A DNA stretch of 33,773 nucleotides from Bacilli bacterium. GTDB lineage: Bacteria; Bacillota_I; Bacilli_A; RFN20; CAG-288. The stretch is taken from the NCBI GenBank assembly GCA_017470005.1, contig JAFUFH010000050.1, positions 1 to 33,773 of the forward strand, in the 5' to 3' direction. The notes beneath the pieces are model-generated. The model worked only from the letters and a program-made list of their open reading frames with translations, was not told where the DNA came from and did not search any database. Positions 16,852-24,262 of the stretch are shown piece by piece (position 1 is the first letter of the stretch; each line of letters begins with the position of its first letter). Both the position numbers and the translations under genes were made by a program.

Positions 16852-18126
16852 CTATTTGTTATTATCTGGAATATAGATTCTAACAATAGTGCCCCCATTT
16901 TCATTTGGTGAAATGGTTAATGTCCCTTTAATTGCCGATAGACGTTCACGAATATTATTTAAAGCAGTGTGTGGCTCTCCGTTATCTTTATCGGAGATAC
17001 CAGGACCAGTATCGCTAACGATAATAACGCTACCCTTTTCTACTTTTTCAGTTTTAACAGAAACACGCAATGGGTCAGTTGAATCGATATCCAATCCGTA
17101 TTTCACGGAGTTCTCTACAAGTGGTTGCAATGTTAAAGGTGGAATACGGAATAAAGTATGAGGTGTATCAAATTCCACTAAAAGGTTATCTTCATATTGT
17201 GCTTTTACAACAGCTAGATAAGCGCGAGTATGTTCTAATTCTTCAGAAAAAGGAATAGGTTCTTTGTTTGTGATCGCATGGAAGTTTTTGCGAAGATAAA
17301 TAGTGAAATCCAAAGTAACTTGTTGAGCTTTTTCAGAATCTTGTTTACATAAATAATAGATACTTGTCATCGTGTTATAAATAAAATGAGGACGCATTTG
17401 TAAGACCGCGATACTAGCGCTTTGATCAGCAATCTTTCTTTGTTGATTAAAATATTGCTCAATTTGTTCGGACATGATGATGCCAAACATCGATAAAGCA
17501 GAGATGGAAATAGCTACTACAATCCAAATGAAGACGGAGACAAATGCTTGCAAGGTCATGACAATTAATAAAGGAAGTAGATAAACAAGAAAAGCGATGA
17601 AATATTTTTTGCTAAGTGCTTTTCGATTACAAAGTATTTCAATGAGGTTCGAAACGATAAGTGCAAGCATCAAAACAATTAAAACCCAATAGTATTGCCC
17701 ACGGATAAAATCATTTTCTTCAGTGAAATAATAAATTCCATCTATAAACTGGGTGAGGATAAGCAAAATAAATAAAGCCACACATAAGGCGATATTTAGA
17801 TAAAATATCAAGCTTTTGCGGATGTTTTTCTTAGCGCAAGCCAAAACATACATTGTAAAAAGAGGCATTAAAACCGAAGGAAAAAATGTTTCAATAAAAG
17901 CAATGATCCTTTCCACCCAGGCTAGATTTGGATTGGTATAAATAAATATGTCAATAACATAAGCAACAATACTCAAAAGCAAAATTGAAAAAGATGAAAT
18001 GAAGAACAATTTGCTTCTTTTATCTAAAGTTGGGAAAGTAGAAGAAGCCAGAAGTCCTAATAAAACAACTAAAAATAAAGCACCGCCAATAAAAAAGTAA
18101 CCAAATAATAGAGTATCACTTGGCAT
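16852..18126 (-). CDS. LytS/YehU-like sensor histidine kinase with seven membrane helices
   Basis: The 424-residue protein (ATG start at 18126) has seven predicted transmembrane helices in the first 220 residues and then a short linker to the kinase. The His_kinase block LQMRPHFIYNTMTSIYYLC carries the phosphorylated His at about residue 247, and the ATP-binding domain shows the N-box LVENSVKYG and the G-box DTGPGISD. This is the LytS-type architecture. The start shares one base with the stop of the regulator gene upstream (TGATG) and has an AGGAGG Shine-Dalgarno, so the two are translationally coupled; a TTG at 18129 is a less likely start. The signal is unknown; the divergent surface protein gene is a plausible target of the pathway. 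Confidence 0.88.
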   Translation of the reverse strand: MPSDTLLFGYFFIGGALFLVVLLGLLASSTFPTLDKRSKLFFISSFSILLLSIVAYVIDIFIYTNPNLAWVERIIAFIETFFPSVLMPLFTMYVLACAKKNIRKSLIFYLNIALCVALFILLILTQFIDGIYYFTEENDFIRGQYYWVLIVLMLALIVSNLIEILCNRKALSKKYFIAFLVYLLPLLIVMTLQAFVSVFIWIVVAISISALSMFGIIMSEQIEQYFNQQRKIADQSASIAVLQMRPHFIYNTMTSIYYLCKQDSEKAQQVTLDFTIYLRKNFHAITNKEPIPFSEELEHTRAYLAVVKAQYEDNLLVEFDTPHTLFRIPPLTLQPLVENSVKYGLDIDSTDPLRVSVKTEKVEKGSVIIVSDTGPGISDKDNGEPHTALNNIRERLSAIKGTLTISPNENGGTIVRIYIPDNNK

Positions 18127-18722
18127 CAATAAATCCCTCCTGTTGAAATTGGATGTCTTAACTTTTTAAGCTGTTCTTTTACACCTTCTAGTGTAATAGG
18201 TTTAACCATAAAACCACTAGCTTTAGTGTTCCACGCTTCAATGGAATATTCTGGATAAGCAGTTAAGAAAACAACGTTCATTCTTGGATTGATTTCAAGT
18301 AAGGAATTACATAAATCTATTCCATTTGTTAAACCAAGTTCAATATCTAAAAACGCTAGTGAAACGCGGTTATTTTGTGCGTATTTCATCGCTTCTGATG
18401 GCTTTGTAAAACCAGAAACGATTGCGTTAGGTAAAGCTTTTTCAATAATAGGAGTGCCACCAGTAAGGATGATTTTATTATCATCAACGATGATGACATT
18501 TGGGTGATTGTCAACTTCATTTGCGGCATCAAGTAATTCAACGACATCAACTTCAAGAATCTCCGCGATTTTAGCGATGATTGTAGCGTTAGGAAGTCTT
18601 CTATCCGCCTCCCAGTTAGCGACGCTTGATCTAGTGACAGGTAAACTATCCGCTAATTGCTTTTGCGACATTCCTTTTTGTTCTCGAATTTCTAAAAGTG
18701 CTTTTCCAAACGTGCGTTTCAC
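18126..18722 (-). CDS. Response regulator with N-terminal XRE-type HTH and C-terminal receiver domain
   Basis: Residues 1-65 are a Cro/CI-type helix-turn-helix (SQKQLADSLPVTRSSVANWE), and residues about 74-195 a receiver domain with the acidic pair D80/D81, phospho-acceptor D126 (LAFLDIELG), T154 and K174 (VKPITLEG), so phosphorylation should work. The domain order is reversed relative to usual regulators, and LytS-type kinases normally pair with LytTR regulators, not XRE ones. The gene starts with GTG at 18722 behind GGAGGG. It heads a two-gene operon with the kinase and is divergent from the surface protein gene; the shared region has a 15-bp palindrome that could be its operator. Confidence 0.88.
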   Translation of the reverse strand: MKRTFGKALLEIREQKGMSQKQLADSLPVTRSSVANWEADRRLPNATIIAKIAEILEVDVVELLDAANEVDNHPNVIIVDDNKIILTGGTPIIEKALPNAIVSGFTKPSEAMKYAQNNRVSLAFLDIELGLTNGIDLCNSLLEINPRMNVVFLTAYPEYSIEAWNTKASGFMVKPITLEGVKEQLKKLRHPISTGGIY

Positions 18723-18782
18723 AGGTTTCGCCCTCCGTAGATAGGTTAATTATACAATTAAATCGTATATATTTGAAAAAAG

Positions 18783-18797
18783 GTTTCAATGTGAAAC
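18783..18797. promoter_or_regulatory. Palindrome GTTTCA-ATG-TGAAAC, possible operator of the XRE-receiver regulator
   Basis: A perfect 6-bp inverted repeat with a 3-bp centre lies in the divergent region between the regulator and the surface protein. TATAAT at 18806-18811 on the plus strand would place the palindrome over its -35. Two further dyads lie downstream in the leader: GCGTAT/ATACGC (18859-18877) and AATAAC/GTTATT (18884-18901). Confidence 0.45.
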
Positions 18798-18928
18798 ACT
18801 ATTCTTATAATTCTTTTCGCATGAGTGATTTTGGTTTATCTTATAGGCATCTAAATATGCGTATAAAAGACATACGCTAAAAAAATAACTTTTTCGTTAT
18901 TAACCAATCAGCACTAAAGGAGATGATT

Positions 18929-21586
18929 ATGAAAAAGAAAACATTAGCTAGTGTCAGTATGTTAGGTTTATTCCTCACTGTATTAGCAGGAACAGGCATG
19001 AGCCAAGCTCCTATTAAAACAGAAGTGAGAAAAGAAGCACTTCGCGAGGAAAACAAAACAACTTACACCTTCACCATGGAAACTATGAAAGGCTATTGGA
19101 AGGATGCCAACGATAGCACCTATCTTTATTTCACTTATAAGGATGGTTCCACCAAACAGGCTCCTGCTTTCCCTGGTACAAAAATGAATTTATCCTATTA
19201 TGAGGGTAAAAGTTTCCTCTATTTCTATTGCTCTATCACTCCCGAAGATGAGATTAAGGAATTCTATTTTAATAACGGCACCAATGATGCCTATAGAACA
19301 ACAGATCCTATCCCATTCTTTACCGACCGTACAGTGCACCCACTCAATGTCAACGGTGGACCTAGTGGCTCTCACTATGAAATTGCTAATTGTAGAATCA
19401 ATTATGTAGAAAATAACGCCACTCTCGATTACAACGACATGACATTCCAACCCTGGGTAAACCCATATGCTTGGCCTGAAACTGTGGGTAACTACTATCT
19501 AGGCGTAGACATGGAAATCGTTGATGAATGGACTCTTCCTGAAGGAGAAGTAAGCCTTCTCTTAAATGGACATAGTGTGAACAACGTTAACGATAAGGCC
19601 AGCCGTTATTTCTATGTAGATAAAAACACCACATTCAATTTATACGATAATTCTGAAGAAAAACGCACTTATGAATTCGAATTTGGAAACTATCGTTACA
19701 CTCACATCCCTATTGTGGATGCCGAATATAACGAAGAACACGCGAATGAAGGTCATGTCATAACTGGCGGATATATCACTAGGGCTTATGGATCCAAGAG
19801 CTCTTATCATAAGAATGCTGGAAAAGGTGGCGCCGTTTATAACGAAGGTACTTTCAACATGTATGGCGGAACCATTATGGGTAGCAACGGCAATGGTGGT
19901 GGAGGCGGTGTCTATAACGCTGGTACATTCAATATGTATGGTGGACGTTTAACCGCTAATGTCTGTGGTAATGGTGCTGGTCTGTTGAACGCCGGTACCG
20001 CCACAATCATGGAAGGTGCTTCCATCGATGACAATTACGCTTCCTACGGTGGTGGAGGCATCTATAATACCGGTAATCTCATTTTGGATAATGCAACCAT
20101 CTCCAATAATGCCGCAAATGAATACGGTGGTGGTATCGCAAATGCCATATATGAAGATGAAGAAACCATGGAAGCGGTCACTGGATTGACCACTTTAAAG
20201 GGTAAGTGCGTCATCAATGACAACGTTAAATGCGGATATAATTGGGATACCGATGAATCCTACACGATAGGCAAAGATAATCTCTGTTTATTAGCTGGTA
20301 AAGTCATTGATTGGAGTGCCGCAGATTTGAAGTTTATCACAGTTCCTACCTACCTCACTATTGAGGGTGATAAATTAAGCGAAGGGTCTGACATTGGTAT
20401 TACCATGGAAGAGGCTGGCGACTTCTCTACTGGTCTTTCCAAATCTAAATCCAAAGCCAATCGTGAGTTCTTCACAGCTGACGATCCTAATTACTCCGTT
20501 CGTGTCAATGGCTCAACAGGCCAATTGTCTCTTGTGGATGCTTCTACACCAGAAGAACCCGACCACGAACATGTATTAACCTATACCGCGGATGGAGACA
20601 CAATCACCGCCACTTGTAGTGCTGAGGATTGTGATTTAGAAAATAATAAAGCCACATTGACGATAAAGGCTCCTGCCAACTTAGAATATGATGGTAAAGC
20701 AAAACTCGCTACTTTCAAAGAAGGTTATGATTCTACTGTCTTCCCTAATCCTGTCATCAAGTATTATCAGGGTTCTAGCGAAGTCGCTTCCTGTGTCGAA
20801 TTAGGTAAATACCAAGCTAGAGTCACTTTCGGTAATGCCACTGCCTTCGTTGGCTTTGAAATCATCGGTAAGAAAGTTGTTGATCCTAATAACCCCAATG
20901 TCTCCCTTGAAATCAATGATATCGTCGATACCGAAGATATCGAATTAAGAGTCGAAGTTAGAATAGATGTTGCGGAAAAAGATGTCGCCGAAGATTATGC
21001 TAAGATTCAAAAAATGCTCAAAGATGGTGAGCAGATTGCAAAAGTCTATGATGTCAAGCTCGTCAGAATTGTTGGTGGTGTTGAAACCGTCATTCAACCT
21101 TCGGATATCAAAGCTGGATTGACCATCAAAGTTAGAATGGCTATCCCTGAAGGGGTCGACATCAAAAACACTAGAATTCTCCACATCCACAATATTGATG
21201 ATATGGAATTTGTCAGTGATTTTGAAATTTCCGGTAAGGACATTGTCTTCCCTATCACTAGATTGTCTCAATTCGCTTTCGTCGTAAATACCAAGGTTGG
21301 ATTAAATGGTGGTATCATCGCATTGATCGTCATTCTTTCCATCTTAGCCGTGTTAGGTATCTGCTTCTGCTTATTGTTCTTCATCTTTGCAAAATTCATC
21401 ATCGTTGTTGAAAATAACGAAGAGAAGATTGTGAAAGCCATCAAGCTCGGAAAAGAAAAACAAGACGATAAGGAAATGATCAAGCTCATCACCTTCAAGT
21501 TCAAGAAAGAAGTCAGAGTCGAAGAAGAAGTCTTCAATAAGAAACAAGATGCCGAAGAATTCTTGAAAAACAAGAATAAACAATAA
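18929..21586 (+). CDS. Secreted beta-helix surface protein with C-terminal membrane anchor
   Basis: The 885-residue protein has a signal peptide (MKKKTLASVSMLGLFLTVLA then GTGMSQA). A Gly-rich region at about 285-410 repeats YNxGTFNMYGG-like units, typical of a right-handed parallel beta-helix. A HVLTYTADGDTITATC domain follows near 545-600, of a kind common in surface proteins of gut Bacillota. A single transmembrane helix at about 790-823 is followed by about 60 charged cytoplasmic residues (coiled, Lys/Glu-rich). There is no LPXTG sorting motif. ATG 18929 is preferred over the in-frame ATG at 18923, which touches the AAAGGAG Shine-Dalgarno (18916-18922). Codon use is closer to the RiPP locus than to its right-hand neighbours. 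The function is probably adhesion or surface sensing, uncertain. Confidence 0.8.
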   Translation: MKKKTLASVSMLGLFLTVLAGTGMSQAPIKTEVRKEALREENKTTYTFTMETMKGYWKDANDSTYLYFTYKDGSTKQAPAFPGTKMNLSYYEGKSFLYFYCSITPEDEIKEFYFNNGTNDAYRTTDPIPFFTDRTVHPLNVNGGPSGSHYEIANCRINYVENNATLDYNDMTFQPWVNPYAWPETVGNYYLGVDMEIVDEWTLPEGEVSLLLNGHSVNNVNDKASRYFYVDKNTTFNLYDNSEEKRTYEFEFGNYRYTHIPIVDAEYNEEHANEGHVITGGYITRAYGSKSSYHKNAGKGGAVYNEGTFNMYGGTIMGSNGNGGGGGVYNAGTFNMYGGRLTANVCGNGAGLLNAGTATIMEGASIDDNYASYGGGGIYNTGNLILDNATISNNAANEYGGGIANAIYEDEETMEAVTGLTTLKGKCVINDNVKCGYNWDTDESYTIGKDNLCLLAGKVIDWSAADLKFITVPTYLTIEGDKLSEGSDIGITMEEAGDFSTGLSKSKSKANREFFTADDPNYSVRVNGSTGQLSLVDASTPEEPDHEHVLTYTADGDTITATCSAEDCDLENNKATLTIKAPANLEYDGKAKLATFKEGYDSTVFPNPVIKYYQGSSEVASCVELGKYQARVTFGNATAFVGFEIIGKKVVDPNNPNVSLEINDIVDTEDIELRVEVRIDVAEKDVAEDYAKIQKMLKDGEQIAKVYDVKLVRIVGGVETVIQPSDIKAGLTIKVRMAIPEGVDIKNTRILHIHNIDDMEFVSDFEISGKDIVFPITRLSQFAFVVNTKVGLNGGIIALIVILSILAVLGICFCLLFFIFAKFIIVVENNEEKIVKAIKLGKEKQDDKEMIKLITFKFKKEVRVEEEVFNKKQDAEEFLKNKNKQ

Positions 21587-21601
21587 ATAATTAATTAGCC
21601 T

Positions 21602-21633
21602 AAGACCTCTAAATCCATTTTAGAGGTCTTTTA
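21602..21633 (+). terminator. Rho-independent terminator of the surface protein gene
   Basis: AAGACCTCTAAA pairs with TTTTAGAGGTCTT around a TCCA loop and runs into T residues. It lies 16 bp after the stop codon. Confidence 0.9.
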
Positions 21634-21718
21634 TCATATAGAAAGGAACACGGATTCATGAATAATTTACTAAAAAAGGGCCTTGTTGAACCACCTTTTT
21701 GAGTAAGCAAAAAAACAT

Positions 21719-21784
21719 ATTCACTCGGAAAAGTCTATACTATGATCAGGGATTCGCTTGAATACATAAGACTGCGTATTTCAT
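21719..21784 (+). repeat. Degenerate two-copy remnant of the 33-bp repeat
   Basis: ATTCACTCGGAAAAGTC at 21719 and ATTCGCTTGAATACA at 21752 are again 33 bp apart and match the array at 15152-15316, including the TATACTATG that follows one unit there. No DUF4143 gene follows here; instead the segment abuts a mobile-element end, so the gene was probably lost or displaced. Confidence 0.65.
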
Positions 21785-21858
21785 GATTCAAATAGCCTTA
21801 TCGACATTCCATAGTTCTCTATGTCTTCCTTGAGCTTTCTGTAGTCATCCATCGTCAT
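21781..21858 (-). pseudogene. Truncated mobile-element gene start
   Basis: Twenty-five codons, MTMDDYRKLKEDIENYGMSI then RLFES and a TGA stop. The first 20 match the partial gene at 1-60 with a few conservative changes. It is too short to function. Confidence 0.6.
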
Positions 21859-21867
21859 ATCAAAAAC

Positions 21868-21902
21868 GCCTCCTTTTGCCTATTTTTTAGGCAATCAGAG
21901 GC
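21868..21902 (-). promoter_or_regulatory. Ribosome-binding-site hairpin, copy 2
   Basis: On the minus strand GCCTC..TGCCTA pairs with TAGGCA..GAGGC, and the GGAGG Shine-Dalgarno forms part of the outer arm. This is the best paired of the three copies (two stacked stems), supporting sequestration of the site. Confidence 0.5.
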
Positions 21903-21974
21903 ATGATAGGAATGACGCTGATTTAGTGACGCTTACGCTTTTCTTGGTTATTAACACTCTTACTATATAAGCGC

Positions 21975-22003
21975 TTGACTCTCTCTCTTTCTCTCTTTAT
22001 AAT
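21975..22003 (+). promoter_or_regulatory. Near-consensus sigma-A promoter of the protease/AAA+ operon
   Basis: TTGACT at 21975-21980 and TATAAT at 21998-22003 are separated by exactly 17 bp. The spacer is a CT-rich run (CTCTCTCTTTCTCTCTT). An 8-bp palindrome AAGCGCTT (21969-21976) overlaps the -35. The start would be about 22010, giving a leader of about 40 bases. Confidence 0.85.
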
Positions 22004-22048
22004 TCTATTAAAGGGAACACGTTAAAATCACTTATGGGAGAAAAAGGG

Positions 22049-22837
22049 ATGAAAGAAAACGCGATTCTAATTAGACCACTTGATGTTTTGAAAGTAGGAG
22101 TTGATTTTTCTAATTTGGAAAATATTAACTACGCAATCAATGCTGATGGCGTCTCAACAATTCATACACAAAGAACTCAAGAAATTTCTGATAAACTCGG
22201 GATTCATATCATTGGGTTTGTGGATAGAAATGCAAATGATATTAATAATCCAAAAGCTTGTGAAATATCGGGCTATAAATATATTGGTTCATTTATGCTT
22301 GTCTGTAAAACAGACAGTCGTTTCAGCCCACTTCCATTAAATGAAGATGAATTGGAAACTGTTTATACGTATCTAGCTACGAATGATGTAGCATTAGCAA
22401 AATCAAATGATGCTAAAACATTTTTTACCAGATATGAGATAACAAATCCACTTTTACCAGTATCTAATGTCGTTCCTTCTACATATTACAAAAAAGAAGT
22501 TTCTTACATGATTATGTTTAGGTACGATTTAACTAATTTATCTAGACAAGAAATTGATGAATTTGCTGAATCACTAAAGCAACTTGATAAACGAATATTT
22601 TTTGAAAATTTTAGGGATGTCGATGGAGTTTTATTGTCTCCAGATAAGAAATATTATTTTTGCAGTTTACTTGATGACGATTTGAATAATTTTTATGTCG
22701 TTTTTCAAGCAAAAGATGATGTTACCGAAGAGATTCTTCTTAAAAATATCAAAGGTACAGTTAATGGATTCTTAGGGTTAATGGAAGAACCAGAACATGT
22801 TGATATGGATACCGCTAGCGAAGAAACAATGGATTAA
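22049..22837 (+). CDS. Unrecognised protein, first gene of the protease/AAA+ operon
   Basis: The 262-residue soluble, acidic protein has no signal peptide or membrane helix and I do not recognise its family. It appears to have two parts: residues 1-130 (opening MKENAILIRPLDVLKVGVDF) and 145-240 (VSYMIMFRYDLTNLSRQEID and on), ending in an acidic tail (EEPEHVDMDTASEETMD). ATG 22049 is preferred over the in-frame ATG at 22034 because GGAG lies 8 bp before it and nothing like a Shine-Dalgarno precedes 22034. It is the promoter-proximal gene of the operon, so a sensor or adaptor for the AAA+/protease pair is possible but unsupported. Confidence 0.7.
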   Translation: MKENAILIRPLDVLKVGVDFSNLENINYAINADGVSTIHTQRTQEISDKLGIHIIGFVDRNANDINNPKACEISGYKYIGSFMLVCKTDSRFSPLPLNEDELETVYTYLATNDVALAKSNDAKTFFTRYEITNPLLPVSNVVPSTYYKKEVSYMIMFRYDLTNLSRQEIDEFAESLKQLDKRIFFENFRDVDGVLLSPDKKYYFCSLLDDDLNNFYVVFQAKDDVTEEILLKNIKGTVNGFLGLMEEPEHVDMDTASEETMD

Positions 22838-22850
22838 GCGAGGTTGATTC

Positions 22851-23006
22851 ATGATCAAAAAAAAGAAAAAAACCAAAAAAGATGATTCGGATATATTGTT
22901 ACCAGGTGACTTAAATATCCCAGATCCATTAGATGATGTAAAAGATAAGAAAATTGATCGTAAAAGGAGAGTAGAAATTCCTGACCCGCTAGATGATGTT
23001 AAATAA
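22851..23006 (+). CDS. Small protein of 51 residues with a duplicated IPDPLDDVK motif
   Basis: A GAGG Shine-Dalgarno at 22840-22843 precedes an ATG, and the frame is open to a TAA at 23004. The protein starts with a lysine-rich run (MIKKKKKTKKDD) and contains IPDPLDDVK twice, at about residues 23-31 and 43-51, the second forming the exact C-terminus. The two copies use different codons (for example CCAGATCCATTA and CCTGACCCGCTA), so selection acts on the peptide. It fills the gap between its neighbours (13 and 14 bp on either side). It looks like an unstructured adaptor or substrate with a docking motif. Function unknown. Confidence 0.75.
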   Translation: MIKKKKKTKKDDSDILLPGDLNIPDPLDDVKDKKIDRKRRVEIPDPLDDVK

Positions 23007-23020
23007 AAAAAGGAACAATT

Positions 23021-23581
23021 ATGAGCGCAATTAGAATTAAAGTTAAAAAAGCTACTGGAGACTATGATGTTGGTGCATCCAAGATGTTAGGCAATCCAGT
23101 TTTGCCATCAGGGATGGAAGACGAGCTTCCTTCTACTGCAATGTTTTTGATGCAAATTAAATTAGAGGACATTAAAGATTTAGATGCAGATAACATGCTT
23201 CCTCATAAAGGATATTTATATTTTTTTCTTGATGTTGAGGATGGAATTTATTCCATGAAGCCGATAGTAAAATTCTCTGAAGAAGAACCTGTTAATCACA
23301 TTACCGATTTTAATAAAATTGTTGAAGATTTTGAACAATATGACCAAGACTATTTAATTGAATTTGAAAAGTGCGATGATAGTGAAACTGGCAACAAGCT
23401 ATTAGGTTGCCCAGGGGATTGGCAATTTAGTGAAGAACCAGATCAATTATTATTCCAACTTGATCCAATGGATAGTGAGGAAATGGGGTTATTCCCAACT
23501 TTTGATGGAATGATGTATTTCTTTTTTGGAAAGGACAAAAATAATTTTGACGATGTAAGATTAGTGGAGGATTTCTCATAA
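23021..23581 (+). CDS. DUF1963 (YwqG)-like protein
   Basis: The 186-residue protein resembles the DUF1963/YwqG family: an opening MLGNPVLPSGMEDELPS, a FLMQI strand, a YLYFFLDVEDG segment, the typical KLLGCPGDWQ then LLFQLDP, and a closing MMYFFFGKDKNNFDDVRLVE. It is shorter than typical YwqG proteins (about 250 residues). The biochemical role of the family is not established. Its stop codon overlaps the next start by one base (TAATG), so the two products are translationally coupled and may act together. Confidence 0.6.
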   Translation: MSAIRIKVKKATGDYDVGASKMLGNPVLPSGMEDELPSTAMFLMQIKLEDIKDLDADNMLPHKGYLYFFLDVEDGIYSMKPIVKFSEEEPVNHITDFNKIVEDFEQYDQDYLIEFEKCDDSETGNKLLGCPGDWQFSEEPDQLLFQLDPMDSEEMGLFPTFDGMMYFFFGKDKNNFDDVRLVEDFS

Positions 23582-24243
23582 TGATTACTCCAGAAATTAA
23601 AAATCAAGTAAATGAAATTTTTAAACGAATCAATTCTAGATTAGAACATCCATATGCAGCCGCAACTTATGTTGATGTTCCTGATTTAAAAGAAATCGAT
23701 AAAATTACAAGAGAAAACTGTGAAGATACAGTCAATGATTTAAATTTTCTATTCGAAGTTGATTTGTATCTTGCTGATAGGTACACAAGTTTAGGCAGAT
23801 TCTCTATTTCAGCGAACTATAATTTTGATGCTTTAAAAGTAGCGGATTTGTTAAGTAATACCCATCACCATGTAAAAGCCATTAAGGGTGACATGGCAGA
23901 ATTATTTTCTAATCTACTTAGAGATCGCAATTTTTATGTTGATGACGATTGTAAAGATTGCTTAGGACTCGCAAAACACACCGGTTTATATACGGATGAA
24001 GAACTTGAGCATATATATAACCGTCGTATGCAAAAAAGAAGAAATATTAAGACCGATCCAGTGGAAATGAGCCCAGAATATCTTGCCGTTATCGATGAAG
24101 TTGAAAAAAAGATTGCAGAAAATTCCAAATTTAAAATGGGATTTTGCTTTGAAACATGGGAACTTAAGGAAATATATTTAGGAGAAAAAGGTATCAAATG
24201 GTCATCTCCTGCATCTTTAAATCCGAGAGTTATGTTTGATTAA
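23581..24243 (+). CDS. Unrecognised 220-residue soluble protein
   Basis: No signal peptide or membrane segment. The protein is mostly helical in appearance, with a conserved-looking HHHVKAIKGDMAEL stretch, a Cys pair (DDCKDCLG), and a C-terminal tail FCFETWELKEIYLGEKGIKW followed by SSPASLNPRVMFD. That ending (aromatic-rich, W-x-S-P then N-P-x-V-x-F-D) looks like a family signature, but I cannot name the family. The start overlaps the stop of the DUF1963-like gene by one base. Confidence 0.65.
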   Translation: MITPEIKNQVNEIFKRINSRLEHPYAAATYVDVPDLKEIDKITRENCEDTVNDLNFLFEVDLYLADRYTSLGRFSISANYNFDALKVADLLSNTHHHVKAIKGDMAELFSNLLRDRNFYVDDDCKDCLGLAKHTGLYTDEELEHIYNRRMQKRRNIKTDPVEMSPEYLAVIDEVEKKIAENSKFKMGFCFETWELKEIYLGEKGIKWSSPASLNPRVMFD

Positions 24244-24262
24244 GATTAATAAGGATTGTAAT

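Larger units (their letters stand above)
21781..21936 (-). mobile_element. Truncated copy of the mobile-element end, copy 2
   Basis: On the minus strand from 21936 (GTAAGCGTCAC) this copy matches the segment at 1-140 closely, including both AGCGTCA motifs and the hairpin, but it stops near 21781. It fills most of the gap between the surface protein and the nine-gene operon and is a dead remnant. Confidence 0.65.
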
